Virus record (IMG/VR): IMGVR_UViG_3300007963_000011
Location: 1 to 40,010 of that record
Origin: a virus
Reading direction: 5' to 3' (one strand)
Length of the DNA stretch: 40,010 bases
Positions within the stretch are counted from its first letter, which is position 1. Every line of letters starts with the position of its first letter. Under the pieces are notes generated by a model. That model made no database searches and was not told the DNA's origin. It was given only the letters and a program-made list of their open reading frames with translations. Below, one piece after another: positions 7,179-15,355 of this stretch. The position numbers and the translations under genes were made by a program.

Positions 7179-10100
7179 ATGCCCAACCTACACCTAGTCA
7201 GACGCCGTGCTAATACACCTCGTAAGGGTGTGTACGATAAGCATATGCGGGATCAAGACTTAGATCCCGAACAGTACGAGGTGTTGGATGATGACGAGCT
7301 TGAGACTTACTTAGCCGACGACTACAGCAAGCTTTCTTCTTTTGGTTACGGTGCAACTGAACACGCTGGAGCAGGTGCGGGTGCAGCCGGTGCAATGTTG
7401 GGCACGGGACTAGCTATGGCTGGTACAGGGATAGGTATTTTACCTGGTCTGGGTCTAATGGCTGCTGCCGGTATAGCCGGTGCGTTTACTGGTAGTGCAG
7501 TCCAAGGTGTTGCCGAGGATGTAGTCTACGACGACGAGCAGCAGGCAGAGTTAGCGAGGAATCGTCGTAACGCAGCTCTTGCAAATCCTGTGTCGAATTT
7601 TGTGGGTACACAAGCACCCATGCTGGCTTCTTTTAAGCCGTCACTTACGCAGCTAGGCAAACTTGGTAGTGGGATAAAGTCTTTTGCTGGCGGTAAAGGC
7701 CTGCTTGCAGACCCAAGTGTGAGGCAAGCTTATACACAGGCTGCTATGGGTGCTGGACTAGACACCGGCATAGAGGGCGGCTTTCAGTTACACAAAGGTG
7801 AACTCGATCTTGGTAGGTTGGGCGCAGCCGCTACCATAGGCACACTCCTACAGAAGCCTACGTTTAAGCCCAAGAGTGCTGACGCTCTTATTAAGCGTGG
7901 GCGTGATATAGCTGAGAGCAGAACCAAGGGTTCATGGGTTAAGCCTGACAATCCAAATGCGGTATTTAACATATGGGCTGACCCTCTGGCTCACGGTGAC
8001 ACTTTACGTGCTGCTCAAAAACCTGAGTACACGAACACCTCCAACGAGGGTAAGTTCTTTGTCGGTGACACAGGGACTAGGGTTGGTGCTGTAGAGAACG
8101 CATCCTCACCTACGCCCTCGAACCTAGCCCATGCTATTGAGATTGAGGTAACACGTGGAGCTGGTATTCTAGACCCGATAAGCGTCGGCCCGGCTGCGCG
8201 AGAGCTTGGTACTGGAGCAGGTAAAGGTGGTACGCGAGGCACGGGTATAGGTTACGTACCGCTTACTGTAGAGGAGGTTGCCGCAGCACAGGGAGTCACA
8301 ACAAAGGTTGTTCGGGAGGCTTATGGCGCACGTGATGCTGTCGTAGCTCAGGCTACTAAAGACAAAGCCGCTGCAACCAAGGCTTTAGACAAGGCCCAGA
8401 AGAACTTAGAGGCCGTCGAGAACGGGCCAAAGGTTTATTCGCGCAAGCAGCGTAAAGATATTGTACCTGTACGAAAGCTAAAGACCGCTCAGGCTGCGGT
8501 TAACAAAGCACAGAAAGCCTTAGACAAAGCAAACAAGCAGCTTGCGAACAACGACATGGGTGACTCTGAGAAGGGTGCAATTACACGGCTCTTCTCTGGC
8601 GCACCTAAGTCAACAGAGACCGTGCTTGATCCTGTGACGGGTAGGCCACGTAAGGTTAAGGTCGTTGAGATTCCACCAGAGGCCAGCGCACGTTACTTGG
8701 ATCGTAACGGTGAGCCGTTGCACGACAGGCTGGATGTGTGGGAGCCTGCAGGCCTAAGAGCAAGGGGCGAGGGAGTTAAAGATCCTGTAACAGGTGAGCT
8801 TGTTCCTGACCAAGTGTTCTTTGATCCGCTGACGAATAGGTTTCACAGGCGGATTACTAACAAAGACGGGCTAACACGTACCCCTATGGTGGGTACAGTT
8901 GAGGCAAGTAAACTACGTCAGAAATTTCAAGACCATATGGTCGGTGTGCGTAAGCGTGCGGCTGATGTTCGGCGTGAGATCGAGCAACAACGTAGGCTGG
9001 CCACCGGCGAGGAAAAAGCCTTACCTCCGCTGAACGAGAAAATCTTGGAGATGTTGCAGATTCTCGCCCGGAATCACGGCTTCAACTTAACGAAAGAACT
9101 CACAAGGATATACTCACGTGGTAAGTATATGGCAGGTGTCGCGTACTATGACGCACGTAACGTCAGGGTTGACCCTCGGCGCATGACGGATGACACCCTA
9201 GCACACGAGGGGTTCCATAACTGGTTGGATGATCTCCAGTATTCTACGAATGCCAAGGACAGGAAGCTAAGGGAGGATTTCCTGAAGCTTTTTGAGGACA
9301 CGCCAGAGGGTACTAGCTGGAAGAAAACGTCTATAGAGCATGAGGGGCCACGCAACTTTGGGCAGCCCGGTTACAGGTCTAATCTGCTTAGGAGAGGTTC
9401 CAAGACCCCTGCTGTAAGCGGGGAAGAACAGGCAGTTGAGTCTCTCGGCCTAGCTATGGTCGAGCGTCTATCCAAACGATCAACCGACGAACTCAAGCGT
9501 AACACCGCCAAGTTCAAGGTTCTGTTACGCAACGCTAGGCTGCGGTGGAAAGATAAGTTCGGGAGAAGTCTTACGGCTGACGAACTCAAGGAGTATATGC
9601 TCATCAAGTACGAACACGATGCACCGTTTCTGTACAACGATGACCTTGTTAATGGTTTTGTAACTCATAGGCTGGGGAAGAAACCGACAGAAGCCAAGGC
9701 CTTGTCTAAGTGGCACGCCGATAAGCAGCAGTTGATGAACGATGTACAGGCGGGTAATCCTGTACGGTTGGGTGCTGTGTCGCCTATATCGAGAGCAGGG
9801 GATGATCCTTGGAAAGAGCTGAAGTTTCAGGAGGAGAAGCTACGACATAATTCAAAGGGTGAGGTGGAGGCTACAGCACAGGAGAAGAAGGAAGGCTTCA
9901 GCGAGATCAGAAAGTCGTTGGGTATGGAAGAGAGCGGTACGCCACCTGAAGGGCCGGGGCTTGGGCGTACACTCAACAAAATCGAGCAGGACACGGGGCA
10001 GAAATTCCAAGAAGCTCAGGGTGAGCGTCCAACAACAGAAAACACAATAGACGTTAAGGTCTACGATAAAACAGGTGAAAATCCTAGCTACTCTAAGGAA

Positions 10101-13100
10101 GACCATAACCTAGAGTTTACCCCTAGAGGAACTTCTATACTTTATCATGTAACTACGCCAGAGGGTTTTGAGGGAATACAGCGGAAAGGTTTTGATGCCG
10201 GTGAGTCTGCTGACATAAGAGACGGTGATGTTGGCGGCACAAAACACGCTCGCATATTTACCTCAGTAACAAAGTATCAATCTGATGCAATCATTCGTGA
10301 CATACAACGAATGAACAGCTTCAAGACTGTTGAAGATGTTTATGCGTATCTCAGGTCACGTATTATTCCAATCGAAGCTGAGAACCTTGAGAAGAAAATC
10401 GCTAATTTGAGTACGGAGGTTCCTAGTATTGCAGCCGAGGGTAATCCGCAACGTACTTACCTATGGCTTGCTGGGAGGTTCCACGAAGACCTTAGATCTG
10501 TTGTACACGGGCAACCTCCTCCAAGAGGGGTAAAAGACTTAGACTACGAAGCTGTAACAGAAAGCAGAGAACCTTTACCGGCTGAGTATCCTTACGCAGA
10601 CTTAAGAAAAAAGTTCATAGGGAAAAATCCCGTGCAGATTAAGTTTGACGCGGGTATGGACGTCAGCAGTTCTGGTGATTCAACACAGCGTGTATTTGAC
10701 GGTGGTGATAGGCTTTGGGGAAAATCTGTACCTCCCTACGCTATTGAGGCAGGGCAACCTTTTACAGGTAGTGATTTAAGAAGGCACGCAGGAGGTTTTC
10801 GTGATTTTTCAGCAACTAAATACCAAGAAGCAGTCGGCGAGCGTCCCGCCGGTGACGCTGACTTGATGTTTGCCTCCAGCAGAGACCGCGCACGCCATGC
10901 AGCAGAGACGTACGACAGGGTAAAAACACCAGAGGATCAGTTCGATCCTGAGCGTACAATATTATCCGGTGGTGTGAAAGACCGCGCATGGTACAGCCCG
11001 TTGAAGGCGCTCAAGGTGATACAATTCACACAGGCTGAGACAGACCAACTGTTGATAAGGCCATTCACAGGTTTGCAGAATGCGGACATAGCTAACTCTA
11101 CAAAGAAGATGGCCCTGTATGCCAGAGATGCCCAGAACAGGCTTGAGTTAGCAGAGAAGCGTTATACTACGCGGTTTATCGAACCTTTGATTATGCGTAT
11201 GAAAGACATTAACGTGTCTGATGCGGATAAAGCTTTGTTGGGTAGGTTTAGATACCTGCGTACTTTGGTTAAGCGTAACTACAAAGACTTGGATAGCGAT
11301 TTCGTGCGTGACTACAACACCGAGTATCTAAAGCTGAAGTCAACTGTCGAGTCGTCGCGTAAGCTGGCCGATGCGAACAAGGAGCTTGATACATTGTATG
11401 CCCAGACGAGGGCTGAACATATAGCTAACGGCCCCAAGGTAAAAGATGGCGACCTATGGAGAGACCCCAAGGATGTACCGGAGGGCTACTACGAACCCGG
11501 TATGCTTAGCCGTTCGGCTACAAACATACTCAAGAACAAGGCCCATACAACAGAGGGCAAAGCCTTACAGGATAAGATTGTTAGCTTTTGGATGAAGCAA
11601 CAAGTGGCAAGGCCGGGGCTAGAGGCTGAGCTTCGTGACAATCTTGCAGAGTACATCGCCGTCATCAGCAACAAGGAAAACTTTGTTAAGACAACGGGCG
11701 AGAGTGTAGACCTTACAACGTCGTCTAGGTTTAACGCGTTGCGTAAGGTACAGGGTTTGCTTATGCCGCCCGAACTTGTAGACCCCGATCCTTTTATGCG
11801 GGCTGGTCGTTACGTGGGTAGGTTCTCCAAGGACATGTCTTGGTTTACGCAGATAGAAGACGATCATGTTATGCGTGCAATCCGTGATCTAAAGGATCAA
11901 GAGGGCAACTACACGCACAGGCTTAGTAAGGGAGAGACCGAAACCAAGACGCCTACATTGAAGGAAATCTTTGGTGACGATGTAGACACAGGTTATGGTA
12001 GCCGCGCAGAGAAAACCTTCCGCAACCTAGACGAAACCCATGCAGGTTTTCATACAGACTTTGATGTAAGAATACTAAGGGCCAACAGAATGATTACCTC
12101 TTGGTGGTTAGGCCTCCTATCTGGTGTTCGGGATATGGTTAACTCATTCAAGAATGCTAACATGTATATGCAGACAGAGGACTGGCCGTTAGTTTTGAAG
12201 TCGCTCAAAAACCTGAGTGCCGCATGGAAAGAGAGTCATCTTGCCGGTGCAAACCGTGATAAAATTTCCTCTATAGAATACGCATACGATAGCTCGGACA
12301 GGTTGGCGGATAGCATGGCTACGGTGGCAGACTTTTCGCAGAAAGCTTCGGGTCGGGAACTGTTCGAGAAAGGTACACGTGCGATACAGTTTAATCTTGG
12401 CAAGCTGCTGATGCGTAGCTATGTTAATAGTGTGAGTGACAGTCCGCACATTAAGCGTGTGCTGTCCACGATGGGTAGGATGGCAGATGTTGACACAAGC
12501 AAGCTGCGGAAAAACCCTGAGTCTCTTACGGAGGGTGACCTTCAGAAGCTTGCGACTGCTTGGGTTGAGGTCAACCAAGGTACATACGGTGTTCGGGGCG
12601 TACCTTCTGCAATGATTCGTGGCAAGTCTAGCTACTTCCTGTCCCTCTCTCGGTGGTCGGTTGAGAAGTTCAATCGTTACCTGAAGGATGTCATCTTGCC
12701 AATGAAGACAGAGGGGGACTATAAACCTTTTCTCAAGGCCACGCTTGGTTCGTTTGTAGAGGCCACGGTACTTAACGAACTGGCCAACATGATTAACGCC
12801 AAGGAAAGCTACGAGCCGTCAACAGCAGAACTGCTTGAGTCAGACGCAGGCTACGAAGAGTACATCTACCACGCCATGCACATGGCTAATCTTAGCGGTT
12901 ACTTTGGGGTACTCTCTGGGTTGGGTAATGATCTCACGCGGGGGCTTCGCACAAAGAAAGCGGGTATAGAGGATGTGTCCGCAGTTACGTTCCCGGCAAT
13001 GGAAGCTTTGTTTATGGAGAAGGGTGTCGCGCAAACTTTTTTCTCTTACCTTACGTCTGGCGAGAAAAGTAACCCCAAGGTTATTATGCGGGTGGTCGAG

Positions 13101-13697
13101 GATATTATGACAGGCCTCAATCAGTCATTGCGTATATCCCGTAATCAGTTGATAGCCAGCTCGGCTACGGCGAAGAGCGTCGATAGTGCGTTGGGTACGA
13201 CTTACTTTAAGGGCCGAGCGGAAGAGTTCGCACATAAGAAGATGGAGCGGAATCTCAAAGTATACAACCGTCTCTACCGTGGAGAGCATACGGCTGGTTG
13301 GTGGGGGAATCTTGACCGTTATGAGAAGTTACCGGCGGCTGACTTTAGATACTCCACCACACGCGACGACATGAACGAAAACGTGAGGCCATTCTTGGAG
13401 AGTGCTTGGAAGCGTTCGTTGGTGAGGGGTAAGCTAGACCCCAAGAAGTTCAAGGGTCTTCTGCAGCAGGGCTACCGCAAGCCACAGAGAATTTCACCTG
13501 TTGCGAATGACGAATACTCTAAAAGGGAGGCGCGTAAGTTTGCTGACTTTATAGGTAGGGTTAAAGGCAAAGATGCTATACGAGATATTATAGGGCAGGA
13601 GAAGCGCGACACAGGCTTGGCGGCAGCACGCAAGGAACTTATACAACAAAGCTTGCCGGGGTTCTTGGCAGAGAAGGGCTATCAACCACCAAGATAA
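7179..13697 (+). CDS. Giant internal virion / polyvalent protein with zincin and ART-like segments (2172 aa)
   Basis: The largest gene, about 16% of the window. Visible parts in order: a basic N-terminus; a Gly/Ala-rich hydrophobic glycine-zipper stretch (about residues 62-110) that could insert in membrane; a Lys/Ala coiled coil near 390-460; a zincin metallopeptidase signature LAHEGFHNW with His676, Glu677 and His680; a segment beginning ILYHVTTPEGFEGI (His990) followed by a FTSVTKY element, resembling an ADP-ribosyltransferase-type fold; and a long helical C-terminal half including SWWLGLLSGVRDMVNSF near residue 1636. Ejected phage proteins that string together enzymatic domains were described as polyvalent proteins (Iyer et al.). 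It occupies the T7 gp16 position. No lytic transglycosylase motif was recognised. The metallopeptidase call is firmer than the ART call. Confidence 0.75.
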   Translation: MPNLHLVRRRANTPRKGVYDKHMRDQDLDPEQYEVLDDDELETYLADDYSKLSSFGYGATEHAGAGAGAAGAMLGTGLAMAGTGIGILPGLGLMAAAGIAGAFTGSAVQGVAEDVVYDDEQQAELARNRRNAALANPVSNFVGTQAPMLASFKPSLTQLGKLGSGIKSFAGGKGLLADPSVRQAYTQAAMGAGLDTGIEGGFQLHKGELDLGRLGAAATIGTLLQKPTFKPKSADALIKRGRDIAESRTKGSWVKPDNPNAVFNIWADPLAHGDTLRAAQKPEYTNTSNEGKFFVGDTGTRVGAVENASSPTPSNLAHAIEIEVTRGAGILDPISVGPAARELGTGAGKGGTRGTGIGYVPLTVEEVAAAQGVTTKVVREAYGARDAVVAQATKDKAAATKALDKAQKNLEAVENGPKVYSRKQRKDIVPVRKLKTAQAAVNKAQKALDKANKQLANNDMGDSEKGAITRLFSGAPKSTETVLDPVTGRPRKVKVVEIPPEASARYLDRNGEPLHDRLDVWEPAGLRARGEGVKDPVTGELVPDQVFFDPLTNRFHRRITNKDGLTRTPMVGTVEASKLRQKFQDHMVGVRKRAADVRREIEQQRRLATGEEKALPPLNEKILEMLQILARNHGFNLTKELTRIYSRGKYMAGVAYYDARNVRVDPRRMTDDTLAHEGFHNWLDDLQYSTNAKDRKLREDFLKLFEDTPEGTSWKKTSIEHEGPRNFGQPGYRSNLLRRGSKTPAVSGEEQAVESLGLAMVERLSKRSTDELKRNTAKFKVLLRNARLRWKDKFGRSLTADELKEYMLIKYEHDAPFLYNDDLVNGFVTHRLGKKPTEAKALSKWHADKQQLMNDVQAGNPVRLGAVSPISRAGDDPWKELKFQEEKLRHNSKGEVEATAQEKKEGFSEIRKSLGMEESGTPPEGPGLGRTLNKIEQDTGQKFQEAQGERPTTENTIDVKVYDKTGENPSYSKEDHNLEFTPRGTSILYHVTTPEGFEGIQRKGFDAGESADIRDGDVGGTKHARIFTSVTKYQSDAIIRDIQRMNSFKTVEDVYAYLRSRIIPIEAENLEKKIANLSTEVPSIAAEGNPQRTYLWLAGRFHEDLRSVVHGQPPPRGVKDLDYEAVTESREPLPAEYPYADLRKKFIGKNPVQIKFDAGMDVSSSGDSTQRVFDGGDRLWGKSVPPYAIEAGQPFTGSDLRRHAGGFRDFSATKYQEAVGERPAGDADLMFASSRDRARHAAETYDRVKTPEDQFDPERTILSGGVKDRAWYSPLKALKVIQFTQAETDQLLIRPFTGLQNADIANSTKKMALYARDAQNRLELAEKRYTTRFIEPLIMRMKDINVSDADKALLGRFRYLRTLVKRNYKDLDSDFVRDYNTEYLKLKSTVESSRKLADANKELDTLYAQTRAEHIANGPKVKDGDLWRDPKDVPEGYYEPGMLSRSATNILKNKAHTTEGKALQDKIVSFWMKQQVARPGLEAELRDNLAEYIAVISNKENFVKTTGESVDLTTSSRFNALRKVQGLLMPPELVDPDPFMRAGRYVGRFSKDMSWFTQIEDDHVMRAIRDLKDQEGNYTHRLSKGETETKTPTLKEIFGDDVDTGYGSRAEKTFRNLDETHAGFHTDFDVRILRANRMITSWWLGLLSGVRDMVNSFKNANMYMQTEDWPLVLKSLKNLSAAWKESHLAGANRDKISSIEYAYDSSDRLADSMATVADFSQKASGRELFEKGTRAIQFNLGKLLMRSYVNSVSDSPHIKRVLSTMGRMADVDTSKLRKNPESLTEGDLQKLATAWVEVNQGTYGVRGVPSAMIRGKSSYFLSLSRWSVEKFNRYLKDVILPMKTEGDYKPFLKATLGSFVEATVLNELANMINAKESYEPSTAELLESDAGYEEYIYHAMHMANLSGYFGVLSGLGNDLTRGLRTKKAGIEDVSAVTFPAMEALFMEKGVAQTFFSYLTSGEKSNPKVIMRVVEDIMTGLNQSLRISRNQLIASSATAKSVDSALGTTYFKGRAEEFAHKKMERNLKVYNRLYRGEHTAGWWGNLDRYEKLPAADFRYSTTRDDMNENVRPFLESAWKRSLVRGKLDPKKFKGLLQQGYRKPQRISPVANDEYSKREARKFADFIGRVKGKDAIRDIIGQEKRDTGLAAARKELIQQSLPGFLAEKGYQPPR

Positions 13698-13702
13698 AAT
13701 CT

Positions 13703-14161
13703 TTGCCCAAGCAAGCCCAAGGCAAAAAGTTCGGTAGCGTTGGCCAGCGAGGGGAATTCCTAGTAGCTGAAAAACTGTTATCTTACGGGTGGATTGTAGC
13801 GCAGCCTTTAAGTAGTGCGTCTGTTTTCGATCTGCTGGTCGGTAAGGGTGGTAAGATTTGGCAACGGGTACAGGTTAAGTCTACGCTTGAGCAGCATTCG
13901 TACAAATACAACCGGCCACACTATCAGTTTATCCTGTCTCACGGTGCTTCAGTAAAGAAGCGTTACACCGCAACACAAATTGACTTCTTTATATGCTGCG
14001 CTTTGGACGTTGGTAAGTTTTGGATTCTACCCTTCAAGGAGGCTACCGCTACCACACTCAAAATCTACAACGGGGAAGATAGCAAGTTCCACCGATACGA
14101 AGACGCGTGGGAACTGCTAGGATGCCCTAGGCAGATAGACCAGCTTTCCTCCCTTGCGTGA
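13703..14161 (+). CDS. PD-(D/E)XK nuclease-like protein (152 aa)
   Basis: Starts with TTG 5 bases after the giant gene. The N-terminal part has a nuclease arrangement: RGEFLVAEKLLSYGW (helix with Glu), then SSASVFDLLVGKGGK (Asp), then RVQVKST, the Gln-x-Lys after a beta strand. This Glu...Asp...QxK order is typical of small PD-(D/E)XK endonucleases related to Holliday-junction resolvases and intron endonucleases. The second half (IDFFICCALDVGKFWILPF) fits the later strand of that fold. It may act in junction resolution or genome processing. Its last 45 bases overlap the convergent leftward gene. A weak ribosome binding site and non-ATG start make the exact beginning uncertain. Confidence 0.65.
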   Translation: MPKQAQGKKFGSVGQRGEFLVAEKLLSYGWIVAQPLSSASVFDLLVGKGGKIWQRVQVKSTLEQHSYKYNRPHYQFILSHGASVKKRYTATQIDFFICCALDVGKFWILPFKEATATTLKIYNGEDSKFHRYEDAWELLGCPRQIDQLSSLA

Positions 14162-15355
14162 GCCGGTAATCTGATCGGTCTGCATTAAGAATTCCAAGGC
14201 TGCCTCTAGCTCATCCTTCTTCAGATCGCTATGCCAATCTAACCACAGACGTTTGTGAGTTACACCTTCTGGTTTGCTGTTTACATATTCGCCAAGCTTC
14301 TTGGTAAATTCGTGGATTACATTCCTGCCTGTTAGGTCGTAGCTCAGGTGCATGAAGACCTCTGTCTCGGCGAGGAACTTCTCTGCGTGTTTGAAGGACT
14401 CTAGGCTAATTTCTGTAGACTCTGCGGAGCTACCCATCTGCACAGTCAGAGCGAGTTTCTGTAGATGGATGTTCTTCCGTGCGTAGTACAAGTCCAACTT
14501 AGGGCTGGAGTTTATCCTGCTGTTTATGTACATACCCTTTTCGTAGCGTTCCTTGTGGTAGGCGGCACACTCTGCCGACATGGGTACAGGCCCACACAGG
14601 TTGGCAAGTTTCTTTACGTGCTGAACCACCGCCGCCCTTGCTTTAACATGCTTGTCCTCGAAGCCGGTGAACTGCCGAAAGAACCTAGGCTGCTCTTGGT
14701 AGATCACAACAAACCGCGAGGTAAAACCTTGCGAGATAAGATTCTCGTTGAAGCACTCGCGGATAAACGATGGCGTAGTGCCAGCTATCAGCGACACGCA
14801 CACGTTTTGTACATTGTCTTTGCCCTGCTTCTTGGTGTAGTAGCGGTAGTTGCGTGCGTCGTAGAGTTGGTTAAGCATGTTGACGGTGTCCTCGGTGCGT
14901 TTCTTTAGGAAGACGCCGAGTTCCTCTACCAGCATCATACAGGACGCATGGATGTATTCCTTGCCGTCATCTAAGGTAAAGACCTTCGTGCAGTCACCAG
15001 CTAGGAACTCACTAAGGCACTCTGCCGTGATGCTGTCTGCACTATACTCGAATAAGGGTGTGGTCTTTTTCTTGTCCTTTGACATTACCTGCAGTTCGGT
15101 ATCCTGTATGATATCGGAGATCATAGAGATTAGACGGCTCTTGCCACAGGCGGGAGGGCCAACCAACAGCATGAACAGGTTAGGGTAGATTGCATTGATA
15201 CCCTGTGATGTCCATACCCTACGCTGGAGGCAACTACTTATGAGAAAGTAAAATCCCCAGTCTATGAAAAGGTCTGGGGATTCGAGGTCTTCTAGGTACA
15301 GCCTCCAACTGTCACGTACCGTCACGCTACACCTCCCCATGTGTCGCCGATACAA
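14117..15355 (-). CDS. DUF3987/D5-like P-loop ATPase, probable replication helicase (412 aa)
   Basis: Clear P-loop at about residues 66-73 (GPPACGKSR), a Walker B candidate near 140-146 (MMLVEELG), a polar strand with Thr (SLIAGTTPSF, about 188-197) and an arginine-finger candidate in GFTSRFVVIY (210-219). The C-terminus looks like a winged helix (THKRLWLDWHSDLKKDELEA, about 360-380). This domain order resembles DUF3987 and D5-type helicase-primase ATPases, which are common beside phage polymerases, so a role in replication fork unwinding is likely. No primase catalytic domain is visible. Its start overlaps the polymerase gene by 34 bases, and its 3' end overlaps a convergent gene by 45 bases. 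An ATG five codons downstream is an alternative start. Confidence 0.75.
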   Translation of the reverse strand: MYRRHMGRCSVTVRDSWRLYLEDLESPDLFIDWGFYFLISSCLQRRVWTSQGINAIYPNLFMLLVGPPACGKSRLISMISDIIQDTELQVMSKDKKKTTPLFEYSADSITAECLSEFLAGDCTKVFTLDDGKEYIHASCMMLVEELGVFLKKRTEDTVNMLNQLYDARNYRYYTKKQGKDNVQNVCVSLIAGTTPSFIRECFNENLISQGFTSRFVVIYQEQPRFFRQFTGFEDKHVKARAAVVQHVKKLANLCGPVPMSAECAAYHKERYEKGMYINSRINSSPKLDLYYARKNIHLQKLALTVQMGSSAESTEISLESFKHAEKFLAETEVFMHLSYDLTGRNVIHEFTKKLGEYVNSKPEGVTHKRLWLDWHSDLKKDELEAALEFLMQTDQITGSRKGGKLVYLPRAS

